Source: Acanthosepion lycidas
Lineage: Eukaryota > Mollusca > Cephalopoda > Sepiida > Sepiidae
Reading direction: 5' to 3'
Assembly (NCBI GenBank): GCA_963932145.1
Contig: OZ010600.1
Coordinates: 49,360,877 to 49,424,876 of the forward strand
DNA: 64,000 bases
The notes under the pieces are model-generated. The model ran no database searches and had not been told where the DNA came from. It saw only the letters and a list, made by a program, of their open reading frames with translations. Position 1 is the first letter of the stretch. The number at the start of each line of letters is the position of its first letter. This document shows positions 21,255 through 32,115 of this stretch, in pieces. The position numbers and the translations under genes were made by a program.

Positions 21255-21530
21255 GCATTTTCGTCGCCATATTTATCACAAAGTTTCGGCTGTTGTACGC
21301 TCCGGCCTTCTTCAGGTGGTTGGAATATCGAACTGAACCCTTTATCTCGCTCACTGGGGGTAGACTGTTCTAGTTTCACGTGCCATGTTTAATGGATGTC
21401 AGTTATCTCCTGTTAATTCCCCTCTCCAAGTTCTCCATCGCCTTAACCAGGTATTGAACTACATACTCTTTGGGTCCTGTCACTGGATCTAACTAACGCC
21501 TTTAACCAATGAGCTATGTGTCCTTGAGGA
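21255..21530 (-). mobile_element. SINE family B, near full length, minus strand
   Basis: From the left: complement of the body (GGCTGTTGTACGCTCCGGCC, TTCAGGTGGTTGGAAT), AGTTATCTCCTGTTAATTCC, then the tRNA-like head as complement (TTGAACTACATACTCTTTGG and GAGCTATGTGTCCTTGAGGA). It matches the plus-strand copy at 29695-30000. Confidence 0.8.
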
Positions 21531-21619
21531 CACTTGTTCATGAATTTCTGGGTATCATAAACCTAATGTCTTCAGCATCATTGCAATTTTTGATGTTATA
21601 TGAGCTCTGGTAAAACATG

Positions 21620-21700
21620 CATGGAGTCATGGATAATGACTCGGATTGAAGAATCGGCGAAGCGAGTTCGCATTCCAGTCGAGTTCCTTATATTTACTTG
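21620..21700 (+). mobile_element. SINE family A head fragment
   Basis: ATGGATAATGACTCGGATTG, AAGAATCGG and GAGTTCGCATTCCAGTCGAG match the A-box to B-box part of SINE A. Confidence 0.55.
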
Positions 21701-21847
21701 TCGGATTTTTTATGCCGACGGATTGGGGGAGGGGAAAACTCGGACAGCTAGGCAACTCAGAAGCGTTGTACCCCAAACTTGACGTGAAAATAGGAAAAAA
21801 AAAAAGATAGAACTCTTGCCCGTTAACAGGATCTTCCATTTGATATC

Positions 21848-22184
21848 TGTTATGGGGTCCACCCTTTTCTGATATAAATGGACTCGTCCTGCTGCCATAA
21901 AATAGCCACAGTCAGTCAGAGGAACAGAGGTAGAGGAACCGAGTGGAAAGTACATAGACATTGTGATTGAGTTGACGTCAGAAGTCAGTTACAAGGACGT
22001 CCGACTCTAAGGAAGTTTACTTCAAGACTGTATATAGCGATCTTTGATTAATACTAACCGGCGTTCCTGGATTTTACTAACAGCACTACCTTTTGTATTT
22101 TGTGTAAATACATTTAATTTCTTAGCTTAAATACTGGCGTTTGTCATTTATTGGAGACCGATTTTTCACGCGGAATCCACAACA
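21848..22184 (+). repeat. 5' LTR of the Gypsy element
   Basis: 337 bp, TGTTATGGGG...TCCACAACA. A GACTGTATATAGCGATC block could serve as TATA, and AAATACATTTAATTTC is near the 3' end. Relative to the 3' LTR it lacks a 26-bp GGAGGAACAGG-type repetition. Confidence 0.92.
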
Positions 22185-22187
22185 ACT

Positions 22188-22252
22188 TGACGAACGAGGA
22201 TTCGAAACTCACGCGGATAACCCACAACAAACTTGGCGAACGAGGATTCGAA
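22188..22252 (+). other. Primer binding site, present in tandem
   Basis: TGACGAACGAGGATTCGAA (22188-22206) and TGGCGAACGAGGATTCGAA (22234-22252) lie just after the LTR. The second is fully complementary to a tRNA 3' end of the form TTCGAATCC...CGCCA. A third truncated copy (CTTGGCGAACACACGCGG) lies near 22291. The tandem arrangement is unusual. Confidence 0.7.
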
Positions 22253-22414
22253 ACTCACACGGAAAGAAAAACTTTTCGTACGTCTAACAACAAACAACTT
22301 GGCGAACACACGCGGAAAAACTAATCAACAGAAGAAAAATCCTTCCCTCGTCGTTCAACAATAAATTAGCCACAAACAATTTCGAGGAGTAAAAATACAT
22401 AAAATTGAGTTATC

Positions 22415-23530
22415 ATGGAAGATTTTAAAAATATGTTGGTAGAACTGATAAAGCACTAAAATGAGCAACAATTACAAATGAAGAAATACCAAAATGATCA
22501 AAAGTTACAGCTACAAGAAAAATGGCAAAAGCAAATATTACAAACGCAAAAGGAAAATCAAGATAGACAAAAAGAGCTCCAGGAACTAATATTGAAAGTA
22601 GCGGACAGCAAGCAATCAGATATTGAAAAAGAAGCAACATTTTCGCAAGACGCAGTATGGAATACCATAGAGATTTTCAAATATTCTCTAGATGAGGACA
22701 AAAATTTTGGAGATTACTTCAGAAGACATGAAGACATCTTTAACATAGACTGTCAAAATTGGACAGAAGCAAAAAAGCTACGTCTATTGCTTAGAAAATT
22801 AGGAACTGAAGAATATACAAAGTTCGTGGATTATATCTTGCCAAAAAAGACTAACGAATTAACGTTTGACGAAGTAGTGACATGTCTTAAAGAACTCTTC
22901 AGCCCCAAAACATCACTCTTCCATAGGAGGTGGAAATGCCTTAACCTGGTAAAGGGCGATAATGAGGATTATTCCACGTTTGCCGCAATCGTAAATAAAC
23001 ATTGTGACGACTTCAAACTAGCGGAATTAACACCGAACAATTTTAAATGCCTCATCTTTGTTCAAGGGCTAGTTTCTACAAAAGATAGGGAAATGCGTAG
23101 AAGAATGCTTGCAAAATTACAAAATGAACCGGGTCTAACATTACAGCAATTATCGGAAGATTGCCAGATATGTTTAAGCATAAAGAAAGACGCAAGGGAC
23201 ATTGAAGAATCAGCTGTTTCTCATATACGTAAGTTAAATAAAAGTCTACGTTCTTCACCCTCCCCGGAAAGAAAACTAAAATTTTACGACAATGAAAAAA
23301 GATCCTCACCCTCCCCGGAAAGAAAAATAAAATTTTATGATAAGAGAAACTTTTCCAATAAGAAAAATACAACATACAGGACAAATTATGACGAATATCG
23401 AAACAAATATAAACCCCCTCCATCAGTATGTTATCGATGTGGGGGATTACATTGGAACAAGGATTGCCGCTTCAGATATAAAAACTGTCATGAATGTGGA
23501 AAAAAAAAGCCACAAGGCATCCCAATGTAG
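22415..23530 (+). pseudogene. Gag of the Gypsy element, one early stop and a late frameshift
   Basis: The likely start is ATG 22415. An in-frame TAA at 22457 ends it after 14 codons, and the same frame is then open from 22460 to the stop at 23528. The N-terminus is Gln/Lys-rich and probably coiled-coil, followed by a capsid-like region (WNTIEIFKY, FGDYFRRHEDIF, LRLLLRKLG). A short motif (SSPSPERKxKFYD) occurs twice in tandem. A CX2CX3HX4C knuckle (CYRCGGLHWNKDC) follows. A second knuckle begins CHECGKK but its H and C fall in another frame beyond the nine-A run at 23500-23508. Confidence 0.88.
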
Positions 23531-24330
23531 AAATAGAAAAGATACTAATAGAATAAGAGCTACAAGGATGAATAATGATGACAACACCAATGTAAGGAAA
23601 TATGTAGAACTGGAAATTTTAAACAAAAAGATTAAATTACAACTGCATTCGGGTTTCGACCTCACGATAATCAACTTACAGACATGGAAAAACGCAACAG
23701 ACCTACCATGTTACACACTCAAAAAATTGCCAAGTCGGTTACAGGCAAACGAATAAAATTTGAGGGAGGAATAATAGTGAATGTTAAATTTCATGGCAAA
23801 ACAAAAAACTTAAGATATACGTCATGAAAGATATTGAAAATTTAGTAGGTATCGACTGGATGCAGAAATTCAACGTTTGGGACCTACCTATCAACTCGTT
23901 TTGCAAAAAGTTAGAGGTTGAACCATCAGATACCATAAAATTGAAGGAAGAATTATACAAGCAATTTCCTGAGATATTTTCAAGTGGGTTGGGTCGATGC
24001 AACAAATTTAAGGCCAAAATAGAATTAAAAGAAAACGTCCAACCAATTTTCAGAAAGAAGCGAAATGTACCGTTTGCTACTATATTAAAAATAGACAAAG
24101 AATTGGAGAGACTTGAACAAACTGGGATTTTATCTAAAACAGAGTTTAGTGAGTGGGCTGCGCCGGTGGTTTACGTAAAAAAGAAGTCAGGAGAAATTCG
24201 CGTATGCGCAGATTTTTCGACGGTACTCAACAAGGCAATAAAGGACCACCATTGCCCACTACCGAGCCCAGAGGAGGTATTTACAAAGCTCAGCGGCGGT
24301 AAGATATTTTCAAAAATAGATCTAAGGAGG
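23509..24330 (+). pseudogene. Pol start: protease with mutated active site and truncated RT
   Basis: The protease-like frame (to 23756) has HSGFDLTIIN where DSG would be expected, so the catalytic Asp is His. Two further frame changes lie near 23730 and 23815. From 23824 an open frame holds NLVGIDWMQKF, an RT N-terminal domain (AAPVVYVKKKSGEIRVCADF, PLPSPEEVFTKLSGGKIFSK, IDL) and stops short of the FxDD motif. The frame then runs into the purine tract and 3' LTR. Non-functional. Confidence 0.9.
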
Positions 24331-24334
24331 GGGG
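24324..24334 (+). other. Polypurine tract
   Basis: AAGGAGGGGGG lies immediately before the 3' LTR, as needed for plus-strand priming. The internal deletion joins RT sequence directly to it. Confidence 0.8.
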
Positions 24335-24697
24335 TATTATGGGATCCACCCTTTTCTGATATAAATGGATTCGTCCTGCTGCCATAAAATAGCCACAGTC
24401 AGTCAGAGGAACAGATGTAGAGGAACAGTGTGGAGGAACAGGGTGGAGAAACCGAGTGGAAAGTACATAGACACTGTGATTGAGTTGACGTCAGAAGTCA
24501 GTTACAAGGACGCCCGACTCTAAGGAAGTTTACTTCGAGACTGTATATAGCGATCTTTGATTAATGCTAACCGGCGTTCCTGGATTTTACTAACAGCATT
24601 ACCTTTTGTATTTTGTGTAAATACATTTAATTTCTTAGCTTAAATACTTGCGTTTGTCATTTATTGGAGACCGATTTTTCACGCGGAATCCACAACA
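24335..24697 (+). repeat. 3' LTR of the Gypsy element
   Basis: 363 bp. It starts TATTATGGGATCC (G-to-A in the TG terminus) and ends CCACAACA. Nearly identical to the 5' LTR apart from the extra 26 bp and a few substitutions. Confidence 0.92.
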
Positions 24698-25316
24698 GTA
24701 TCAAAGGGAAGAGTGAATGATCTTTTGCTACTCTCTCTCTCTCTCTCTCACTCTCTTTCGTAACTTGTTGGAATTACGGGATTCTATGTCAAAGTTGCCC
24801 TTCTGCGGGGGATTCTTTATTGATGTGTACAAGGTAGACATGACGTTGGCATCATTTCCAGTTTTTACTAGATTATCAAACGTAAAAGTTGGATGAAGTT
24901 GGATGGTTGGTGAATTCTCTCAGTCGCTCAAGACTGAGAGAATTCACCCGATGAGAATTTGTTTGCATGGAACTTTTAAGATATAATTAAGTATAAAGAG
25001 GCTTGCATTGAAGCCGAATATGATAGTCGAATATTTAAAAAAAAAAAAAAAAAAATTTGCTGATTTTCCTTCATTCATGACTCTCTTGGGAAATGATATT
25101 GAGTCTAACTCTAATAAATCTTTGGCGACTTAAGTGCCTTGTCAACGTCGGGAGTTCTTTGGCCTACCGAATGGTCCCTGAATTGTCTCACTCGCTGCTA
25201 CTCCTTAAAACCCCTAATCGTTGTCACACAAACCTAAACCCGAAAGAGTCCTGAATTAATTCGGCCAATGAATCTGGCTTTGTTTCGGCAGCAAGTTGCT
25301 GTTCCATGTTCTATTT
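24698..25316. other. No gene; (CT)n tract and a perfect stem-loop
   Basis: (CT)n at 24730-24757; 17-bp perfect inverted repeat GGTGAATTCTCTCAGTC at 24909-24925 and 24932-24948 with a 6-nt loop; a 23-bp A-run near 25036. Nothing else recognised. Confidence 0.6.
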
Positions 25317-26067
25317 GTGGGATATTCCACAACAAACCACCCTTACCTCTTTTTAGGAAATGCACTCTTCCTATCTGGTAAGTAACATCCTACTTTCATA
25401 CAATTATAACAAGTATTCATTGGTCAATCACCTCCAATCTTACTTGCTGATTGGTCAGTTCCGACCAATCAAACGGCCTGCACGCGACCAATCTGTTTTT
25501 CCCGCGTTCTCCGTTTGAGCCTCCCACGTGGTACACGACCATTATATAAACCCAACACGTGTAAACTTCCTCGAGTTTTTCTTTCCATTCATCTCTCCCG
25601 CACGTCTCATTCCTTGCTACCAAGTGCCAAGATGTAACCTTCAGGAACTCTCGTCTTAGCCATTGCTGGCCAGACGTTAAAGACAATTACCAACATTCAC
25701 GAACTCTGAAATCACTCCTGAACTTTTATAAACTTTACAACTCACAATTCCAAACTTTCTTAATATGAACTCCGGTACAACTAATGCCTAATCAAAAGGA
25801 CACGACTCTGTCCTACCTTTTCAGTTAGCATGAATGTACATCAAACATTAATAGATCTAATTGTTATGTTTTGAAATCATTCTGTTCAGTTTTGTATTTT
25901 ATTCTATGTGCTATTTACATCAAGTATAAATTGCATTGCGTTCACGCATTGTCCTTAATCTCATCTTTCCTAGCCAAAGTTAAATATTGGTAACTCTATA
26001 TCAACATATATTGATGACTGCGACGTTCGACGTTCACAACAACAATGGTAATACAACCGCTACATAT
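25317..26067 (+). repeat. LTR-like sequence with CCAAT-rich TATA promoter
   Basis: Begins TGTGGGATATTCCACA and ends CGCTACA. Four CCAAT/ATTGG boxes (25418-25488) precede TTATATAAAC near 25541. TATTTGGTGATTCCGTCGGG follows the end, resembling a primer site after a short spacer. No partner LTR is visible, so it could be a solo or truncated LTR or a host promoter. Confidence 0.4.
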
Positions 26068-26279
26068 TTGGTGATTCCGTCGGGAATAAACAATAATGGT
26101 ATCCTATCGCTACACTATGACATGTGCCGCATTCTAAGTTCGAGCGAGTTGAGATACCTGTGCCAGAATGCTAGCAGAAATTGTGAAACCAATTGTATAG
26201 ACCGGCTAGGAGACGAATGTGGACTTGTATGAAACTCGGCTGAGGTGTCACACACGACGCAAATATAAAAACTGAGTGA

Positions 26280-26560
26280 GTACTTAAAAAAAGAAACTAT
26301 TGAAATTTCTACGGTATATGAAGAAAGAGGGCTTGGAAAATTTGACACTCACGGGATATATTGAAGGCAAGAGGGAGACAGGGAAGCACCGCATAACGTA
26401 CATAACGAGCTTGTGCAAATGGTTGACAGAAGAGTAATTAGGAGCGATAACGAAAAAACAAAAATTTACTAAGAGCTAATTGTGTAGGAAATTGTGTCGA
26501 GCTATAATCGTCCACATGATGTGAACAATCATATCTGCCATGTCGACTGAAAGGACATAG
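26280..26560 (+). pseudogene. LINE (family 2) ORF fragment
   Basis: Degraded readings ERGLGKFDTHGIY and GKHRITYITSLCKWLTEE correspond to the NLTLTGRIEGKR...LCKW block. Several stops. Confidence 0.55.
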
Positions 26561-26900
26561 CATATAGAAGAAGGCTGTTCTATATATTCTACGATCGATA
26601 GAGTGTATAAATTGGAAAGGAGGCGATATTAAGATCTAACCTTGAAGATTCTTTGGTCGTTTGGCCAGATGAGACCAAACATCTGAGCGTAGTTAAAACG
26701 AGCCATATAATAACATTTCTTATACGATATGACGCTTAAAAGGAAAACTACAACGACTCCTTAAAATCTAACAAAGGAAAGCGAGAAAAACGACTCTTAA
26801 TTGTAGGAAGACAGAATGTATGTTATCAGCAATATGCAGTCAAAGTGTGAGCTAAGAATCTGAGATGTCAGATTCAACAAGTACAGAAAATTAACTAAGT
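26561..26900. other. No recognisable feature
   Basis: No supported frame; ends with the left target duplication of the next element. Confidence 0.5.
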
Positions 26901-27462
26901 CAGCGTTTCTCAACCTTATTACCCTTGCGTAACCATTAAAATACGTTACATGTCTCAAGGAATCCTGCGCAAAACCAAAATTATATACCATATTTTTCTC
27001 ATACTTTCGTCGTAGTTCACGTGGCAAATATCATCATATATATTTTTGAATAACTGGTTTAAGGAAAAATTAATACTTCTTTGTCAAATTTTTCGGTAAT
27101 GTTAAATCAAATTCATAGTGTTCGCTTATAATACTTCATCAGGGAGAAAAAAAGTAACTTGAAGTACAGGTCCAGTTCACTGAGGGGGCCTTGACTAGTG
27201 AAGGTGGTTTCACAATGTCGCCGTACAGACATCACTAAATATATTCCCAATAATTGTTATATTTTTTTAAATAATATAATAGATTAGATAGGATGATGTC
27301 TATATTACAATATTACAATAACCAAGAATATATTATGTGTGTTTTGTAATATTATGTATCTGAAATTAAATAAAAAATCAAAAGTGCATTAGCTTATCTC
27401 ACCTGTTCTCGCGGACCTTTTGCGGAAACTTAGTTTCCGTGAACCCCGGTTGAGAAAAGCTG
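26901..27462. mobile_element. hAT-type non-autonomous element (MITE)
   Basis: Termini CAGCGTTTCTCAACC and, as complement, CAGCTTTTCTCAACC match 14 of 15 and have the CAG...TCTCAACC form of hAT ends. Flanks AACTAAGT and ACCTAAAT agree at 6 of 8, consistent with an old 8-bp duplication. The 562-bp interior is non-coding. Confidence 0.75.
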
Positions 27463-27551
27463 ACCTAAATAGTGTATTAACAGAAGACATAATATTTGAC
27501 ACAAAAACCTGAATGCGAATTGTAATTGCGAAAGATGTCTTTGTTGGATTT

Positions 27552-27685
27552 AATATGTTCATAGAAAATCTCATTTGTTGAATTTGTACTTCTTTTTTTT
27601 TTTCGATAGATAAAGGTATATGCTTATCTGTCGAAAAAAAAGAATAAGTACAAATTCAGCAAATGAGATTTTCTATGAACATATT
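27552..27685. repeat. 62-bp inverted repeat at the 5' edge of Penelope copy 2
   Basis: Arms 27552-27613 and 27624-27685, about 90% complementary, loop AGGTATATGC. The right arm is the start of the Penelope reading (AAATTCAGCAAATGAG); the left arm is its inverted copy. Confidence 0.9.
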
Positions 27686-28420
27686 AATTTCTATAATAAA
27701 GCTCTAAAAGATAGTGGCTACAAAAGCCCAAAACTAACTTATATAAAAAAAAAGGAAAATGGAAAGCATAGAAAAAACAGAAGTAGAAAAATAATTTGCT
27801 ATACACCCCGATACAAACAAATGGTAAAAAATAAATTAGGACAAAAATTCCTTACATTAATAGCTAAGAACTTTCCTAGAGAAAGTAAACTAAATACGAT
27901 TTTCAATAAAAATACATTACTGAAAACTTAGAAAAAATTATTAAGAAATATAATGCTAATATCTTCAATAAACAATGAGACCCAAACCAAAGAAATTTAG
28001 ACAATATAAAAATAAAAAGAGATGAAGATAAACAAAAAACATGTAACTGTAGAAACCCTCATAACTGTCCTCTACAAAATAAATGTTGCACGGAATCATT
28101 AGTATACCAATGCAATATCTCATCTATTGAAAATCCCGAAAACATAAAAATCTATATAGGTTACACAAGCCATGAGTTCAAAAAGAGATTCAATCAACAT
28201 CAAACTTCATTTAGGATAAATAAATACAGAAATCAGACATCCCTTTCAAAATATTTCTGGCACTTAAAAGAATCCAATAAAACACCTACAGTAAAATGGA
28301 AATTAATAAGAAAAGCGAGAATATGTAGGTCATTAAATGACCCATGTCCTTTGTGCATATATGAGAAACTATATATTACAACGTTTATGAAAATAAAAAT
28401 TTACTGAATCAAAGAAATGA
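27614..28420 (+). pseudogene. Penelope-like element copy 2, RT end and GIY-YIG endonuclease
   Basis: An open frame at 27620-27931 gives RISTNSANEIFYEH, SGYKSPKLTY and MVKNKLGQKFLTLIAKNFPR. Across a few shifts follow CNCRNPHNCPLQNKC (about 28040-28085), KIYIGYTSHEFKKRFNQHQT (about 28148-28208), TSLSKYFWHLKESNKTP and LNDPCPLCIYEKL near 28335-28370. It matches copy 1 but is less damaged; the RT catalytic half is missing. Confidence 0.88.
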
Positions 28421-29100
28421 AATAGCTATTCTTTGCCGCCATTGTCAAAAATTTTCCTTAAATAATATTTAAAAATAAAATAAAAAAATGGGGGCTGGTA
28501 ATATACATACTTATATGTGATATGAAAAAATAATTTTAAATAATTTAAGTAATTCTATTACATTTACTTGATTTAAAAAGAAATATAGTCTATTAGTAAT
28601 TAAGAGTAAACATATTTTAAGATTGTTATATTAAATATAACGTATTCTAACCCAAACACCTCTTTTAGAAAGAATCTTTAAGTATACAAGTACGAGAAAA
28701 ATACCGAAAAACTTTTTGTCGTTAATAATTAAAAAAAACCCAGACGACGTGCGTTTAACGGATGTCAGAATTCGTTGAAAAATACACCCCTACCCTCCTT
28801 AAACTTAACCTCTTTTTCGAACGTAACTCATAATTGATACAACAACAGTTAATAAAAAATGAACACGCTATCGCCCCTGTCTGAATGATTGGATTTCTCT
28901 GTATCCTTGGAAACAGGAAATTATGAATTTATATGTGCGTTTAAAACTCAGTAAATTTAAAAATAAGTTATTCCAATATTCGCTTGAAGATGAAACAGAA
29001 CTAATGCTTTTAATTTAATTTATATACTTAAATTTGAAGATTTTAGCTTCAGTTTTTGAAACATGGTTATTACTGTGTAGCGAAGAAACCATTTGACAAT
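28421..29100 (+). mobile_element. 3' region of Penelope-like copy 2
   Basis: Shares blocks with 2500-3700: ATTCTAACCCAAACACCTC, AACGGATGTCAGAATTCG, CTGTATCCTTGGAAACAGG and TTTTTGAAACATGGTTA near 29055. 29101-29400 shows nothing further. Confidence 0.7.
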
Positions 29101-29410
29101 GCATCAATTTAAATGGATTATCTATTCATCGTAACGAGATTGACCACAATTTTAAATTAAAAATGCTTCTCTAATTAAAAGAGAAAACAATTTACTAAGA
29201 TGAAAGTTTAATAGAAAGTGTTTTAATCGCTCTTTCATCCGCGTTAAACATGCGGCCAGGTTCTTAGAACGATTCCCCGTTCTTGGCCGACCTTATATTA
29301 TTACAATGTGCGATATTTAATAACATGTGTGATTGAAACATTAACAGAAAAGAAAAGAATGTAAATGAAAGCGACTAGATTATATACCAAATACACATAT
29401 CAAAAAAAAA

Positions 29411-29620
29411 AAATATATATATATATATATATTTAAAATAATCTCATTTCTTTGAGCGCATGCCTAGTCGCATCCATGTAAACATAAATTTAGTCCGATT
29501 ATGTCCTAAAGAACGAAACGCGTCACAAGAAAACATTTTTCCACATTGTTATATTTCTTTCCCCTAAAATTGTTCTTTCTCTCTCACTATATATATATTT
29601 ATATATATATATATATATAT
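29411..29620. repeat. Two short (TA)n tracts and intervening sequence
   Basis: TA runs at 29411-29432 and 29588-29620; the second follows a CTCTCT run. Confidence 0.9.
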
Positions 29621-29694
29621 CGTTATCGCATATAAAAATGTAAAAATGGTTGCTAAAGACATTAGGTTTATAATACCCAGAAATTCATACCCAG

Positions 29695-30000
29695 ATGTCC
29701 TCAAGGACACATGGCACAGTGGATAAAGGCGTTGGTTAGATCCAGTGACAGAACCCAAAGAGTGTGAGTTCAATACCCGGAAAACTTTCAGAGGGAAATT
29801 AGCAGGAGATAACTGATAAGTGACATCCATCAAACATGGCTCTTGGAACTAGGACAGTCTACCCCAGTGAACGAAATAAAGGGTTCAGTTCGAAATTCCA
29901 ACCACCTGAAGAAGGCCGGAGCGTACAACGGCCGAAACGATAAATATGGCGACAAAGATGAGGACAATAGTCCGACTAATGTAAATAATGTAAATTATTC
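29695..30000 (+). mobile_element. Full-length SINE family B
   Basis: tRNA-like head: A-box-like TGGCACAGTGGATAAAGGCG and B-box-like GTGAGTTCAATACCCGG. Body: AGATAACTGATAAGTGACAT, GGTTCAGTTCGAAATTCC, GAAGGCCGGAGCGTACAACG, then AAGATGAGGACAATAGTCCG and the tail. The internal promoter suggests Pol III transcription of ancestors. Confidence 0.82.
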
Positions 30001-30297
30001 TGTCCTTCCTATGATATCCCAAATAACCACTCATTAAGCAACTTATTACACCATACATTCGTAATAAATGCAGCATCAAATCAACTCTAGAATTAATTCA
30101 AATTTTAAAAATACAAAAAACGGGTAATGAAACTATAGCTATACTTGGTATACTGTTGAAAATGAATTCACCAATGTCCTAGTTAGAGAAATTATTGATA
30201 TAATTATAAGAAATATATAAAATAATCCTTCTCTCCCTTCATTAAAAATAAGACCCAACATTCAGTACTAAAAGTTAAAAGTAGTTTTGACTACAAA

Positions 30298-30445
<148 letters not shown>

Positions 30446-30479
30446 CTCGTGACCGTAACATCAAAATTAATCATTTTAA

Positions 30480-31505
30480 TGATTACACAGAACGTGACGG
30501 TGTTTTTTCCATGGGATCAGTTCTGGGTCTAACTTACAGTAAGTTATATAGGCCTAACCTGGAAAATAATGCATTTAATATTTAAAAAAAAAAACCTCCA
30601 TCTACCTCAGATATATTGATGATATTTTCATCTTATTAGAAATATTGAGGAAATATAAGAACTACAAAAAGATTATAAAAAATCTCTGTCCTTAAATTCA
30701 CATATGAGCTTAATAAAAATAAAATTCCTTTCCTTGATATATTGATAGACACCAATAATAATAAATTCACTATCTCCGCTCATAGAAAAAACTACTAGCA
30801 TAGACTCGAGCATTCTTAACTATAATAGTGAATGTATTAATTACTACAAAATAGCAATTATACAAAACTTAATAAACCGTGCAAAATTTTACTCATTCAC
30901 AAAAAAGTTTTTCTACGCTGAACTAAAAAAACATTAAGCCAACTCTTATCATTCCTAACTACATTATTGATGAACAAAGAAGGTGATCTATTAGAATTTT
31001 TTATATAAATCAAATAACCCTAGATATATCAATATTTATATTATAATCAGATGCATCCTAAATATAAACAAGACGAAAAATTCCTAGAAGAAGTCATAAA
31101 TACTAATATATCCCCAAGATCCCAGTAGAAAAATTAATTATATATTATACTAAATTCAATACTACTAACTTAATCATCCACAATAACACCCCTACCAATT
31201 AACGTATTGTAAAGAACCAACATTATGTATCATTTTAAAAATCTCTTGGAATATTGCATCTCCAATAATTAAAAAAAGGTTACATATGCTGGTTATACGA
31301 CAAACACGTTAACTAGAAGTTTCACTCTACGCTTAAAGGTTTCATCATCTATTGTCCAACATCTACAGAAACATTCTTGTCCACATTCATAATTTAGAAG
31401 CATATATTGTATTGACAATACATGTACACTTCACCAAGAAATAATGAGCAGAAACTACAAATCCTTGATGTTATCTTTGTTAAAAAATTAAAACCAAAAC
31501 TTAAC
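30480..31505 (+). pseudogene. RT and GIY-YIG relic of Penelope-like copy 3
   Basis: Frames joined by eye contain MGSVLGLTYSKLY, the catalytic box YLRYIDDIFILLE (about 30603-30640), FLDILIDTNNNKFTI, NYYKIAIIQNLINRAKF, and a GIY-YIG-like VTYAGYTTNTLTRSFTL (about 31280-31330) with IVQHLQKHSCP. The RT box is YIDD, unlike YRDD in copy 1, so this is a different family. Confidence 0.75.
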
Positions 31506-31517
31506 AAAATTAATTAT

Positions 31518-31928
31518 ACATTAAGAAATGGACAAAGTCCGACAATTTATTTATTAAAGACATTTTTATGTTTAACGTTCTTTTTATAGATACAAGTATT
31601 TAAGTAAATGCTCTGTTTATAATAAACAGTATTAAATAACATTTACCGGCCTGAATGTCCGAGAAATTTTCATAGAAAATATTCGTACTTTGACAGGATT
31701 CGAACCTGCATTCTATACGGAATCGCCATTTAGCCGAGCGGTTAGGCACGCCAAGCTAAATGGCGATTCCGTATTGGTTCGAATCCTGTCAAAGGACGAA
31801 TATTTTCTATGAAAATTACTCGGACATTCAGGCCGGTAAATGTTATACTGTTTATTATAAACAGAGCATTTACTTAAATACTTGTATCTATAAAAAGAAC
31901 GTTAAACATAAAAATGTCTTTAATAAAT
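31518..31928. mobile_element. Foldback tRNA-like SINE with 12-bp target duplication
   Basis: Arms of about 180-190 bp (31544-31734 and 31755-31933) are inverted copies joined by a ~20-nt loop. The plus reading at the centre has a tRNA-like A box (TAGCCGAGCGGTTAGGC), and the right arm a B box (GGTTCGAATCC). AAAATTAATTAT flanks both sides (31506-31517, 31929-31940). Inserted in the tail of Penelope copy 3. Confidence 0.85.
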
Positions 31929-32115
31929 AAAATTAATTATGAATATAGTATAGATGTTCTAAAATGCTTATAGTACCTGGTTTAAAAATATCTAAGTTAC
32001 AACTAATAGTTTAAAAACAAATAAATTATATCCTTCCTTAATAATCTAATCATTAACTAAGTTACCCAACTTACATTAAAATGATTAATTTTGATGTTAC
32101 GATCACGAGTATATT

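Larger units (their letters stand above)
21848..24697 (+). mobile_element. Ty3/Gypsy retrotransposon with two LTRs and internal pol deletion
   Basis: Two matching LTRs (21848-22184, 24335-24697) enclose a primer site, a broken gag and the start of pol. Flanks are ATATC (21843-21847) and GTATC (24698-24702), a 5-bp target duplication with one difference. Total length 2.85 kb is about half that expected, because the rest of RT, RNase H and integrase is missing. Non-autonomous. Confidence 0.92.
30446..32115 (+). mobile_element. Penelope-like element copy 3 (second family), bounded by inverted repeats
   Basis: Outer segments ACTCGTGACCGTAACATCAA (30446 on) and, inverted, the matching block ending GATCACGAGTATA (near 32115) form 37-bp inverted repeats with about two differences. 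Inside lie a plus-strand RT/endonuclease relic and a later SINE-like insertion. Confidence 0.65.

Noticed and set aside
31725..31795. tRNA-Ser/Leu-like gene in the foldback centre
   Set aside because: The A box sits in the loop of a long inverted repeat and the arms are SINE copies; a cloverleaf does not form cleanly.
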